Shown in pieces: positions 32,267 through 43,797 of a stretch of 64,000 nucleotides of DNA. The notes beneath the pieces are model-generated. The model saw nothing but the letters and a program-made list of their open reading frames with translations, made no database searches and was not told the origin of the DNA. The stretch is from Symsagittifera roscoffensis (lineage: Eukaryota; Xenacoelomorpha; Acoela; Convolutidae): assembly GCF_963678635.1 (NCBI RefSeq), contig NC_087063.1:74485617-74549616 (forward strand), read 5' to 3'. Each line of letters starts with the position of its first letter. Position 1 is the first letter of the stretch. A program made the position numbers and the translations under genes.

Positions 32267-33213
32267 ATGTTCCTGGTATATGTGAACGACCTTCCTGATG
32301 GAATAGAAGACGGAGAAGTCTTCGGTTATGCAGACGAATTTAAAGTGGTGACCACTTCTTCAAGCAATGCAGAAAAGGCGGCTTTACAAATAGAAAAATG
32401 GAGCGTCGAAAAGAAAATGATTCTCAATGTTGACAAAATTAACATACTTTGCATAAAAGGAGAGACACAAACAAACGGACGATTAAAAACCGTCACATCA
32501 CAGAAAGATCTCGGAGTCATCATGTCTAACAGTTTATCCTGGAGTGAAAACTGTAGTAGGCGAACACTTAAAGGCGGAAGGACTTTATATTGCCTCATCA
32601 GAAATACTTCGAAACATGTATCGCTAGAGACAAAACTGAATGCCGACGCAGGATATGTAGTACCAGTGCTTACTTACGCATCGCAGGTATGGTACCCCTC
32701 AAAAACTGAACTGAGGAAGATAGAGCAAGTACATAGGAAAGCCACCAAATAGATAACCAACGGGACTGCAGATTATAAAGAAAGACTTCTCCGCCTGAAA
32801 ATATTACCTCTATCAATGTACATGGAAGTACATGATAATCTATACCTCATATCTCTGCTAGAAGGAAACTATGAGGCCAAAAACATGCCAATGACAAAGA
32901 GCCGTGGAGGGCCTACAAGACAGCAGACCGAACCCTATATCCCCCAACAGCGCCTCAAGAAATGAGACTAAAACTTCTGGATCCGTGCACCAAAACTGTT
33001 AAATTTAATGTAAAGAAGCCTGTTTGCAGATGAAATCATCAACAAAAACAGCATCGCCAAACTACACCACGCATTCTAGCGGGACAGATTCAACGAGATT
33101 GACTCTTGCTCGTGGCGAGTGCTATGCCCATTTGGAAACTATAATCCCTTGAAAAAACTCGTGCTACTTGAAAACTGAGGGGTGAAAACCCTAGAGCAGA
33201 TGCTCTAAATCCT
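32267..33213 (+). pseudogene. LINE RT C-terminal part and 3' end, copy 2
   Basis: Begins at the duplication junction. The 161-codon piece (32267-32752) has GYADEFK where the first copy has GYADDFK, so the second catalytic Asp of motif C is changed to Glu. It ends in the hairpins and (TAC)n as in copy 1. Confidence 0.88.
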
Positions 33214-33214
33214 A

Positions 33215-33285
<71 letters not shown>
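33214..33285 (+). repeat. (TAC)n tail, second unit
   Basis: About 24 uninterrupted TAC triplets, the longest of the three tails. Confidence 0.98.
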
Positions 33286-33447
33286 AAATAAGACCAAAAC
33301 ACCCCCACTCTAGAAAATAAGAACGCCCCTATACTCAGATCTCACAGTACCTAAAATACGCGAACGCCGTTAAAAACAGGTTCGGAACCTTATGTATAAT
33401 TATTTTTTATTAGACAGTGGACCTTTGATCCATTTCAGATGGATCAA
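33286..33447 (+). repeat. Terminal block copy, unit 2
   Basis: Near-identical to 29818-29979, ending with the intact palindrome. Confidence 0.85.
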
Positions 33448-35741
33448 TATAAAAACTCTCCCCAACTCAACATATCCCCAAGTCCTCCTCCAATATCGAT
33501 TCCCTCGCTTTGATGCTATCTTGAGACACTCTACGAACTCTTTTCCAACACGAGGGTTATCGCGTCGCGATGGGTTAGCAAGGGTCATTTGAAAACTTCC
33601 GGCCCTATCTCGGCCAGGAACTGCCGATACTCTTTCTGATGCTTCTTCATGTGATCTTTCGTCACCGTGTACAACCAAGACGTCAACGTCGCTCGAAACC
33701 ATGGGAAGCATCTTATGCGACTCTACACGTGCCTCACCTCCATGGGTATAGAGAATACTTTGCACGCAGTCTCAAACATTTCAAGCCTCCGGCTGTAAAC
33801 AATGGGATGTATTGATTCCACTGTTGGTGCCGTCGACTCTCGATATTTCGTCATGTTTTCCTCAATCCACCGCAACGCCAGCATCGAGCTCACCCCGAAA
33901 AAGCTGACCTTCTGCTGATTATCGGGAAACACGATTGACCGAATTTCTTCTACGTCGCATATCCAGCAGAGGTTCGAATGCTCCGGATACCACACTGTCT
34001 GTGCCAGACACTGGCATGGGCATTCCCCGTGTGTCAAGTTGATACTCCGGAGGTTGCGTTCTTCCGAAGCTTCCAACAGAGGTTCAAACTCCATCTTTTT
34101 CTCATATGTCACGTCATTTTCTTCCATGGCTGTGGCACTATTCATCGCTTTCCCGACCGTGTTCTGTCTCTCGAAATCACTCGTGTTTTCGCTTTTTAAG
34201 CTCAAGAGTTCCTCCACCCCCCCCCCCCCCCCCAGATCTCACTCAAGTTGTTCTCTCTTTGGTCCCCCGGCACAGCTCCCAGGATCTTCTTTAACAGTCT
34301 ATGTGAGTGAAGCGGCATTCGAGCCAGGAGTACACACTTGGGTATCAAGAAGGTTTTGTCAATTAATACCCTCTGACTGGATGCCTCCACCATCGCCATG
34401 TATAACGGGTAGTGGCTTATTATCGATTCCACTAAAGACTTTGCATTCATTGGCAAACTGAAGGCTTCACTCACGGGAAATCCCATCTCCCCCTCAAGAC
34501 CAATCTTCCATCCTCTGATGTGTTTCTGGATAATTTGTAAAATTCTAGGCCATTACTCCACGCTCAACACCGTCACCAAATGGTGCTCGGACTCTAGCAT
34601 CCCCATGATTGTAAGCTGCACATCCTCGAGAAGAATCCCAATGCCAACGCTATGTTCACAGTGGTGCTCGCATAACATTCAGCCACTATCTGCATCTCAC
34701 TTTTTAATTTCTCTGTGAAGTCACCAAACCACGTGGCTAAGTCCTCCTTTTGAAAAGATTTTATTCTGACGCAGGATCTTCCGTCACAAAAATGCTCTCC
34801 ACCTCCACACACTAGGTCCAGACAACTACCCGGTTCCATCGTCTTCACTAACTTATCCAACTTCCCCGTTGTTTCCTCCGATTCCTTTCGATGAGGTAGT
34901 ATCAGTTTGTGCACCACATTCAGATTCCCCAAGTCCTCATTTTTCGCTGGTGACAGTGTCACTCGCTCCGTGACTTCTTCAATCAAACTCGCATGGGGAT
35001 GTGGGCACCAAGAGAATCTCAGCAGTTTCCAAACAGTCCCCAAATTCCTAGCCAACATGTCGTTTCAATTTATCATCTTTAGATCCACCCTCTTGTTCGA
35101 GCGCGGCATGCTGATCACCTCTCGCATCTTCTCAAGAAACAGACCTAGGCTTCGCCTTTCCCTTTCCGTCGGGTCAATCTCAATGATTTTCTCCGTTCAG
35201 AACTTGTACAATTCCGCCACCGCAAAATTCATATAGGCGTTTCCGGTCTCCGAATCCAAGAAAGGGTTATTATCTATTCCCGTTATACCAGACACATATT
35301 GATACCCTCCCCGTTTTGTGGGCTTCGAATAGTCTTCTGCTCGGGCTAAATTACGATGCACGTCATGGCCCTCCCCAAATTTCTTGTTGTAGAATCTTCG
35401 TATTTCATCAAGCTTCCCTTGGCTCTCTAGAGACTGCCTTGAGCCATCCCCTTTTCCGATTCCAATACTCGGGTACACGTTCAATATGACAGTGGAGACT
35501 CTCTTTGCCATAGTTTTACCTCCCATCGCTTTTTGATGGCACACTTGAACAGTAAAGTCGGTTTTCAATGACATGATCCACCTCAAGAAACAAGTGGCAT
35601 CTTTTCTCCTCGCTAGGCTCAATCCCGATTTGTCTCGGGCAATATGCTGCACCAGGATTTGGTACACCCGACGAACCTTGTCTCCCAGCTTAAGTTTGTC
35701 GTGCGAGATCAACGCCTCTAACGCCACTCCCGCCAAACTCC
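33448..35741 (-). pseudogene. Element C tail, copy 2
   Basis: Same content as 29980-32266. Open pieces lie at 35736-35197, 35058-34594, 34486-34202 and 34217-33723. A run of about 17 C at 34214-34232 replaces the shorter C-tract of copy 1 and shifts the frame. The Cys cluster is slightly altered (HFCDG instead of HSCDG). Confidence 0.8.
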
Positions 35742-36689
35742 ATGTTCCTGGTATATGTGAACTACCTTCCTGATGGAATAGAAGACAGAGAAATCTTTGG
35801 TTATGCAGACGATTTTAAAGTGGTGACCACATCTTCAAGTAACGCAGAAACGGCGGCTTCACAAATAGAAAAATGGAGCGTCGAAAAGAAAATGATTCTC
35901 AATGTTGACAAAATTAACATACTTTGCATAAAAGGAGAGACACAAACAAACGGACGATTAAAAACCGTCACATCACAGAAAGATCTCGGAGTCATCATGT
36001 CTAACAATTTATCCTGGAAAGAAAACTGTAGTAGGCGAACACTTAAAGGCGGAAGGACTTTATACTTCCTCATCAGAAATACTTCGAAACATGTATCGCT
36101 AGAGACAAAACTGAATGCCGACGCAGGATATGTAGTACCAGTGCTTACTTACGCATCGCAGGTATGGTACCCCTCAAAAACTGAAATGAGGAAGATAGAG
36201 CAAGTACAGAGGAAAGCCACCAAATAGATAACCAACTGGACTGCAGATTATAAAGAAAGTTTTCTCCGCTTGAAAAAATTACCACCATCAATGTACATGG
36301 AAGTACATGATATTTTATACCTCATGTCTCTGCTAGAAGGAAACTATGAGGCCAAAAACATGCCAACGACAAAAAACCGTGGAGGGCCTACAAGACACCA
36401 GACCAAACCCTATATCCCCCAACAGCGCCTCAAGAAATGCGACGAAAACTTCTGGATCCTTGCACCAAAACTGTTAAATTTAATATAAAGAAGCCTGTTT
36501 GCAGATGAAATCATCAACAAAAACAGAATCGCCAAAATACACCACGCATTCTAGCGTGACAGATTCAACGAGATTGACTCTTGCTCATGGAAAGTGCTAT
36601 GCCCATTTGGAAACTATAATCCCTTGGAAAAACTCGTGCTGATTGAAAACTGAGGGGTGAAAACCCTAAAGCAGATGCTCTAAATCCTA
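35742..36689 (+). pseudogene. LINE RT C-terminal part and 3' end, copy 3
   Basis: Third copy of the LINE 3' part (35742-36227 open, then a TAG). YADD is intact here (GYADDFK). The later part differs a little more from copies 1 and 2 than they do from each other (for example around 36240-36440). Confidence 0.88.
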
Positions 36690-36702
36690 TACTACTACTA
36701 CA

Positions 36703-36744
<42 letters not shown>
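36690..36744 (+). repeat. (TAC)n tail, third unit
   Basis: About 18 triplets with one interruption (CAA near 36700). Confidence 0.97.
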
Positions 36745-36745
<1 letters not shown>

Positions 36746-36908
36746 AAATAAGACCAAAATACCCCCCACTCTAGAAAAGAACAACGCCCCCATACTCAGG
36801 TCTCACAGTACCTAAAATACGCGAACGCCGTTAAAAACAGGTTCGGAACCTTATGTATAATTATTTTTTATTAGACAGTGGACCTTTGATCCATTTCAGA
36901 TGGATCAA
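36745..36908 (+). repeat. Terminal block copy, unit 3
   Basis: Third truncated copy, ending at GGATCAA with the intact palindrome. Confidence 0.85.
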
Positions 36909-39900
36909 CAAAAAACTCTCCCTAACTCAACATATCGCCAAGTCCTCCTCCAATATCGGTTCCCTCGCTTTGATGCTATCTTGAGACACTCTACGAACTC
37001 TTTTCCAACACGAGGGTTATCGCGTCGCGATGGGTTAGCAAGGGTCATTTGAAAACTTCCGGCCCTATCTCGGCCAGGAACTGCCGATACTCTTTCTGAT
37101 GCTTCTTCATGTGATCCTTCGTCACCGTGTACAACCAAGACGTCAACGTCGCTCGAAACCATGGGAAGCATCTTATGCGACTCTACACGTGCCTCACCTC
37201 CATGTGTATAGAGAATACTTTGCACGCAGTCTCAAACATTTCAAGCCTCCGGCTGTAAACAATGGGATGTATTGATTCCACTGTTGGTGCCGTCGACTCT
37301 CGATATTTCGTCATGTTTTCCTCAATCCACCGCAACGCCAGCATCGAGCTCACCCCGAAAAAGTTGACCTTCTGCTGATGATCGGGAAACCCGATTGACC
37401 GAATTTCTTCTACGTCCCATATCCAGCAGAGGTTCGAATGCTCCGGATACCACACTATCTGTGCCAGACACTGGCATGGGCATTCCCCGTGTGTCAAGTT
37501 GATACTCCGGAGTTTGCGTTCTTCCGAAGCTTCCAACAGAGGTTCAAACTCCATCATTTTCTCATATGTCACGTCATTTTTTTCCATGGCTGGGGCACTA
37601 TTCATCGCTTTCCCGATCGTGTTCTGTCTCTCAAGAGTTTCTCCTCCCCAGATCTCACTCAAGTTCTTTCTTTGGTCCCCCGGCACAGCTCCCAGGATCT
37701 TCTTTAAAAGTCTATGTGAGTGAAGCGGCATTCGAGCCGAGCGTACACACATGGGTATCAACAAGGCTTTGTCAATTAATACCTTCTGACTGGATGCCTC
37801 CACCATCGCTATGTATAACGGGTAGTGGCTTATTACTGATTCCACTAGAGACTTTGCATTCCTTGGCAAACTGTAGGCTTCACTCACGGGAAATCCCATC
37901 TCCCCCTCAAGACCAATCTTCCATCCTCTGATCTGTTTCTGGATCATTTGTAAAACTCTAGGCCATTACTCCACGCTCAACGCAGTCACCAAATGGTGCT
38001 CGGACTCTAGCATCCCCATGATTGTAAGCTGCACATCCTCGAGAAGAATCCCAATGCCAACGCTATGTTCACAGTGGTGCTCGCATAACATTCAGCCACT
38101 ATCTGCACCTCACTTTTTAATTTCTCTGTGAAGTCACCAAACCAGGTGGCTAAGTCCTCCTTTTGAAAAGATTTTATACTGACGCAAGATCGTCCGTCAC
38201 AAGAATGCTCTCCACCTCCACACACTAGGTCCAGACAACTACCCGGTTCCATCTTCTTCACTAACTTATCCAACTTCCTCGTTTTTTCCTCCGATTCCTT
38301 TCGATGAGGTAGTATCAGTTTGTGCACCACATTCAGATTCCCCAAGTCCTCATCTTTCGCTGGTGACAGTGTCACTCGCACCGTGACTTCGTCATTCAAA
38401 CTCGCATGGGGATGTGGGCACCAAGAGGATCTCAGCAGTTTCCAAGCAGTCCCCAAATTCGTAGTCAACATGTCGTTTCCATTTATCATCTTTAGATCCA
38501 CCCTCTTGTTCAAGCGCGGCATGCTGATCACCTCTCGCATCTTCTCAAGAAACAGACCTAGGCTTCGCCTTTCCCTTTCCGTCGGGTCAATCTCAATGAT
38601 TTTCTCCGTCCAGAACTTGTACAATTCCGCCACCGCAAAATTCATTTGGCGTTTCCGGCCTCCGAATCCAAGAAAGGGTTATAAGCTATTCCCGTTACTC
38701 CAGACGCATATTGATACCCTCCCCGTTTTGTGGGCTTCGAATAGTCTTCTGCTCGGGCTAAATTACGATGCACTTCATGGCCCTCCTCGAATTTCTTGTT
38801 GTAGAATCTTCGTATTTCATCAAGCTTCCCTTGGCTCTCTAGAGACTGCCTTGAGCCATCCCCTTTTTCGATTCCAATACTCCGGTACACGTTCAGGATG
38901 ACAGTGGAGACTCTCTTTGCCATAGTTTTACCTCCCATCGCTTTTTGATGGCACACTTGAACAGTAAAGTCGGTTATCAATAACATGATCCACCTCAAGA
39001 AACAAGTGGCATCTTTTCTCCTCGCTAGGCTCAATCCCGAGTTGTCTCGGGCAATATGCTGCACCAGGATTTGGTACACCGACGAACCTTGTCTCCCAGC
39101 TTAAGTTTGTCGTGCGAGCAAAACGCCTCTAACGCCACTCCCGCCAAACTCCATGTGAACATCAACTGTCCTGCCGTTCTGACGAAGGGATTCGCCATCA
39201 ATGGCAATCCCGACGAGGTTGCTCTCATCGCATCTTCAAAGTATCTAGCAGCAGGTTCTCCCAAGTCCACCATATCTGGTTTCCCAACTCTACCGTATTT
39301 ACTTCGGCCTTCTGCTGGGAGCCCAAAGCCGCGGCCTGCGGGATACCCAGCGATCAAGCTTCTTCAGGCAACTCTCCAGTTCTTTCGTGGTCTCCAGAGC
39401 TATCCACCAAGGTCAAGCGGTGCTTCTCGTCGCATTTCTCTCAGAAGGATTGCACGTCACTTGCTTCACAGTAGCCTGGTGTTGAGTCGAAAGCCATTCC
39501 TTGCCGACGTCCACATTACACGTTTGTCCACTAGTCGAACTCCTTTTCGCGTTTGCATTTGTCTTGTGGGGTTTGAAGTCCTCCTCTGTCCCCGGAGTCG
39601 CCGAGGCTTCCATTTCCCCAGAACCTCGGCCAACTTCCTGGATGCTGAGCTGCTCTTGTTGGCCGCTGTTTTCCATCGCGCTAGAATCATGGGAGCCGTC
39701 TCTTTTAGATTCTTCTCTGAAACCGCATCCGCCGAAGGACTTGCCTCTTCTGTCTCCCGTTTCCTTTTCCTAGACCTTATTCCTTTACTCGGGGGCGTCA
39801 CCATTATCATCACTGACTCAATCTCTTTATCCAGATCTTGTTTCTCCTACTCTTGCCTCCCCCTTCTCGAGCCTTAAGGATGTTTATACTTTTAATTATA

Positions 39901-40378
39901 TTACTAGTCTTATTTTTATCATCCATTCCAATCCTAATTCCATTATCATCAGTTTTTTTCACTCAAAGTAGAGCTGTCTTTACATGGGTTGGCCTCAGTC
40001 TTCTGCTTCGGTTCCCTCAGACTAATCATCTTCTCAAGTAGCTCGATTCTCGCTTTCTCGTCTAGTCCGGTGCCCATCAGGACAGGTTCCCCGAATTTCA
40101 TCATCGTAATCCGAAGTTCCTCCTTGAAGTCTTTCAGCTTAGCCTCGCATCCTACTTTCTGATTGAATTTACTCAAGAAATCTTGCCACGCCTTCTCATC
40201 TAGCGTGTTCAAAAACATCGGTTTATTGACCTCAAAAGTGTTCTTCTTGCTTTCTTCCGCACTCAAGAGTATCATTCCCATACTGGTTTCATGTGATACG
40301 ATACGCTCATAATTGTACGCTTGTAAGAAGAAGGCCCGGGACGGAATGTTAGAGACAAGCTCGTCAAGCCGCAATACT
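36909..40378 (-). pseudogene. Element C, longest copy: 3' accessory genes
   Basis: Reading from right to left: a homologue of the acidic protein (40374-39949, GMILLSAE and GEPVLMGTGLDEK), the basic NLS-like segment (39813-39466, RSRKRKRE and PMILARWKTAA), then the Cys/His protein (about 39357-36910) in pieces. This gives the same gene order as 20263-24346 of element A, so the order is a family trait. It is truncated at about 40378, where homology to A ends, and has no gag-pol. Frames are broken at several points (for example around 39080-39150). Confidence 0.8.
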
Positions 40379-40840
40379 ACCTTTCTACTCGGACATCCCC
40401 ACCGGAACCTCCAACCGTGAAAAACCAGATTTAAATCGCTTTCATTTCTTTTTTGTTTCTATTCTCTACAATCGATTTTATAATCTATTCTTTCTTTGTT
40501 TTGCATCATCTGTTTTGGTTTCAAACTTTGCTAATGATTGGAGATTTTTAATAAATTTGATAATTCATAAGTTTAACTCAAATCAGCTTATTATCCCCAA
40601 AACCATCTTCTCTTCAAATTATCACTTCACAAGCAGACAATTTGGTGCTCTAAATAATTCTTTGTTTCGCGATATTATTAAATTTTACAACTCAAGAATC
40701 CGAATTGGTTCTCCCAATCTAAACGTTAATTTTAGAGCTAATATGTTTTATAAGGATGCTATTCAACTTTCTTTTTATGTTAATAAAGTTTTCAGTTTTT
40801 TGCTCGCTCAGCTAACTTGTTTTTATTCACCATAAATTTA
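40379..40840. other. AT-rich stretch without clear gene
   Basis: A 106-codon frame (40515-40835) is present but is AT-rich and unlike anything recognised. It is probably non-coding or a very old repeat. Confidence 0.35.
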
Positions 40841-43590
40841 TCCTCCTTGCTGTCTACTTTTGGCCGATCAAACGCACTGCCATTTTTGCAAACGCCACCT
40901 CCAAAAAGGAGGCACATGGTGCGTCATTTGCAAACTAAACATCCATGTCTCATTTAGCGGGCTACAGAGCAGCAATTTTGATTACGATGGGTTATCCTGG
41001 ATACAAGGCACTTGGATGCAATGAGATTGTTTCAAAAGGGTCCGATTACACCATGAGACCAACAAGCACAGCCTCATCACAGCAACACCCGAAACAAGCG
41101 TACTGCTAAACGCAACACAATCTCATCCATCGCCTCAGCAATCACGACAGCCCCCTTCGACCCCGGGAAACTTATCGACCAAGAACTTTAAATTAAAATA
41201 TACGACATATATGAAAAGGTCGTTAACTCCAAACCACGCTTCATAGTTTTAAGCAAGAACAAGCCCGGTTTCCAAATCATAGAATTAGTGAACCAGCAGC
41301 TGCTGTCATTAGTAGAAGAAACACCAAATTCTAACGGCGCAATGAAAGCAGCAACCATTCTCCCACAACTGCTGCTGCTCTTCAAATCTAAATCAGAAAC
41401 AAACGTATGGAATTCCAGAACTCGAAGCCGCCGCATAGTTTTATGGAAGCAAAGCCTACTGATGCGAAAGCTCTCCCAATTAGACATCCAAAACAAAAGA
41501 AGTTCGAAGAAAACTAATGCGAATAGAAAAAATATCTGCAGCCATTGGCTGCCTTTCAGACAAGAAACCAAAAGGAAAATTTCCCCTAAACGAAGTCGTT
41601 GAAGGAAAAAAGTCCTTATTATCCTGAAAAAAAAACACCCCCCAGTCACAACAGCAAACACTAACAATTTAACTGAAGTAGGTGAAGACCTAATGCCATA
41701 CCACCCCTCTATATTTGAACAAACAAACGCCAAGACAGTTCGAAAATCAACACTGAAAACGCGGTCTCTCAGGTCTAGATGCGTGCGAATGGAGAAGGAT
41801 AATAACTCACTTCAACCAGACATCCATTGAGCTTTGCAAAACAATTGAGCTTTGCGAAAGAATTCAACCAGACATCCATTGAGCTTTGTAAAACTCCAGG
41901 CGTACGGCCCATTGCTATAGGCGAGGTACTGAGAAGAACTATTGGCCTTCAACTCGCTCAATAGAGAACTTACTCTTAAAATGTAGAAATCCTTTGTCAG
42001 GGACTACATCATGCGCTGGCCAACTCATATAAAGATCCCTCAAATTGATATTTCAATAGCATGATTAGGCACAACGCAAGGTGATCCCCTCGCAATGCTA
42101 TGTACGGAATTGGTATAATCCCACTGATTTAGCTCCTACAAAATCAAATCTTAAAAGTCTCCGCGCAATACTGGACAACCTGGATGTGCACGGAAAGCCT
42201 TTAGGAAACAATGTGAAGCCTTCCAAGTGTCAACTCATAGAAAAAAAAAACCTTCGGGAAAGCGCCGTAAAATCTTTCGAAGGCGCAAATATTACAATGG
42301 TAGACGGTTTTAGAGTCCTTGGATCAGTTATAGGAACGCCATCAGCATGCGATAAATTCATGGAAAGCGAAATTGAAAGAACAGCTACCCTTAATGGAAA
42401 TATAGCTAATATCACCACAAAATGCTTACTCCTTCTACACAAAAGGAGTTCAAAATAAATTAAACGTTCTAACAAGAACAAATCCGGAAGCATTTATGGA
42501 TGAAATTGAGAAAAAAAGTAGGACAGCAGCTACTCTCTAGTATTACTGGTAAAAACCATATAACCCATGAAGATCGCAGCCTTTTTGCACCACCACTAAG
42601 AATGGGAGGTTTAGACCTCTTCAGTAACACGGACTTTTCCAGAAATCATGAGTGGTCACAAGCCATTAGTGATCCGTTAGAAAACAATGATCCAGAATTA
42701 GCTAAACGGAACAAACTCTGATAAATAGAAACATCAAAACTGAGAGACAGAACATCACATTCTCGAAAAAGGCTAAAGTAATGGAAAATTGCTCATCAGA
42801 AAAAAAAACTGACAATGAATCTAGCGTCACAGAAAGGAGCATCGAATTGGCTAAGCGTGCTATCCCTAAAAATACAATTTTTACCTCAACAAAGCAAAGT
42901 TTAAAGATTGATTACAGCTTAGACATGGATGGGAACTACCAAAAACTTCACATACATGCCCATCTGGACAAACGTTCACACTGACCCACTCACTACACTG
43001 TCCCAAAGGTGCATACACTCACCTATGATGAAATTTTTACATACCTTTGCGAAGCTTCTGGACGAAGAATGCCATGTTGTTGAAATAGCCGAAACTTCAA
43101 TCATTGGAAGGCGAAAGCTTTCACAACAAAACAACCACTGATGAAGATGAAGCTCGATTTGACATCAAGGCAAATGGACGCTAGGGATGCCGATTCAGCC
43201 GAACCCTTTTCGATGTAAAAATTTTCAACCCCCATGCTAAATCCTGCCCTAAAACTATATCTGACGCCTACCAATATCATGAGAGTGTCAAAACATTAAG
43301 ATACCAACAAAGAATTCAGGATGTGGAACACAGCAGCTTTGTTCCACTAATTTTTGCGTGTACCGGAGCAGCAGCCGCAGGCTCTACAAAAACCGTCCAG
43401 AAACTAGTAGAGAAACTAAGTGAAAAACGGAACGAATCGTACTCGGGCACAATAATTTTTGAAAGAACAAAAATAAGTTTTGCTCTTCTGAAGAGTGCAA
43501 TCCTCTTCCTCAGGGGGAGCAAAAGTTTTAAAAATTCATCCAACATTGACATTTCTTTCTGTGCTATAATCGAGGAGGGTAGATTTTAAT
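40841..43590 (+). pseudogene. Second LINE type, copy 1 (decayed RT)
   Basis: Scattered but ordered pieces: a Cys-rich PHD-like remnant at about 40880-41030; GVRPIAIGEVLRR at about 41890-41945; GTTQGDPLAM at about 42068-42097; the post-catalytic region (42081-42720) with PPLRMGGLDL; and a C terminus with IFNPHAKS, YHESVK, DVEHSSFVPLIFACTG and LRGSK (43150-43540). This order is that of a widespread animal LINE RT with a YLDD/YADD motif and a long C-terminal domain. It is full of stops and frame changes. Confidence 0.75.
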
Positions 43591-43797
43591 TGACAATTCT
43601 CTGGATGCATTAAAATCGGCTTGATTTATTCATAAAGTTTTGCCGATGTAAAACTTCCCACTAAAACTTTTTTTTTTATTTGCTGATTTGTAAAATTCCC
43701 ACTAACCGCTTATCATGGGTTAGTTCAGTCCCCTAAAGTCCAGTCAAAATCCTTTTTTTTACCTTTATGCTGCGTCAAGACGAGGAAAAACAACTAA
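43591..43797. other. T-rich spacer between two LINE copies
   Basis: Poly-T/A tracts at about 43665-43680 and 43752-43760. No gene seen. It may hold the 3' tail of copy 1. Confidence 0.4.

Larger units (their letters stand above)
28812..39152. repeat. Tandem triplication of a 3.4-3.5 kb unit (LINE tail + TAC + terminal block + element C tail)
   Basis: Unit 1 is 28812-32266, unit 2 is 32267-35741 and unit 3 is 35742-39152. Each unit runs from ATGTTCCTGG of the LINE RT through the LINE 3' end, (TAC)n and a terminal-block copy into the minus-strand 3' genes of element C. At the unit 1/2 and 2/3 junctions, element C sequence (ACTCC) is joined to LINE sequence at ATGT. Unit 3 continues past this point into normal element C sequence (CCATGTGAAC). 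The ATGT is shared by both parents, a 4-bp microhomology. Confidence 0.93.

Noticed and set aside
40515-40835. 106-codon AT-rich frame
   Set aside because: Composition-driven (Phe/Asn/Leu-rich), no recognised feature.
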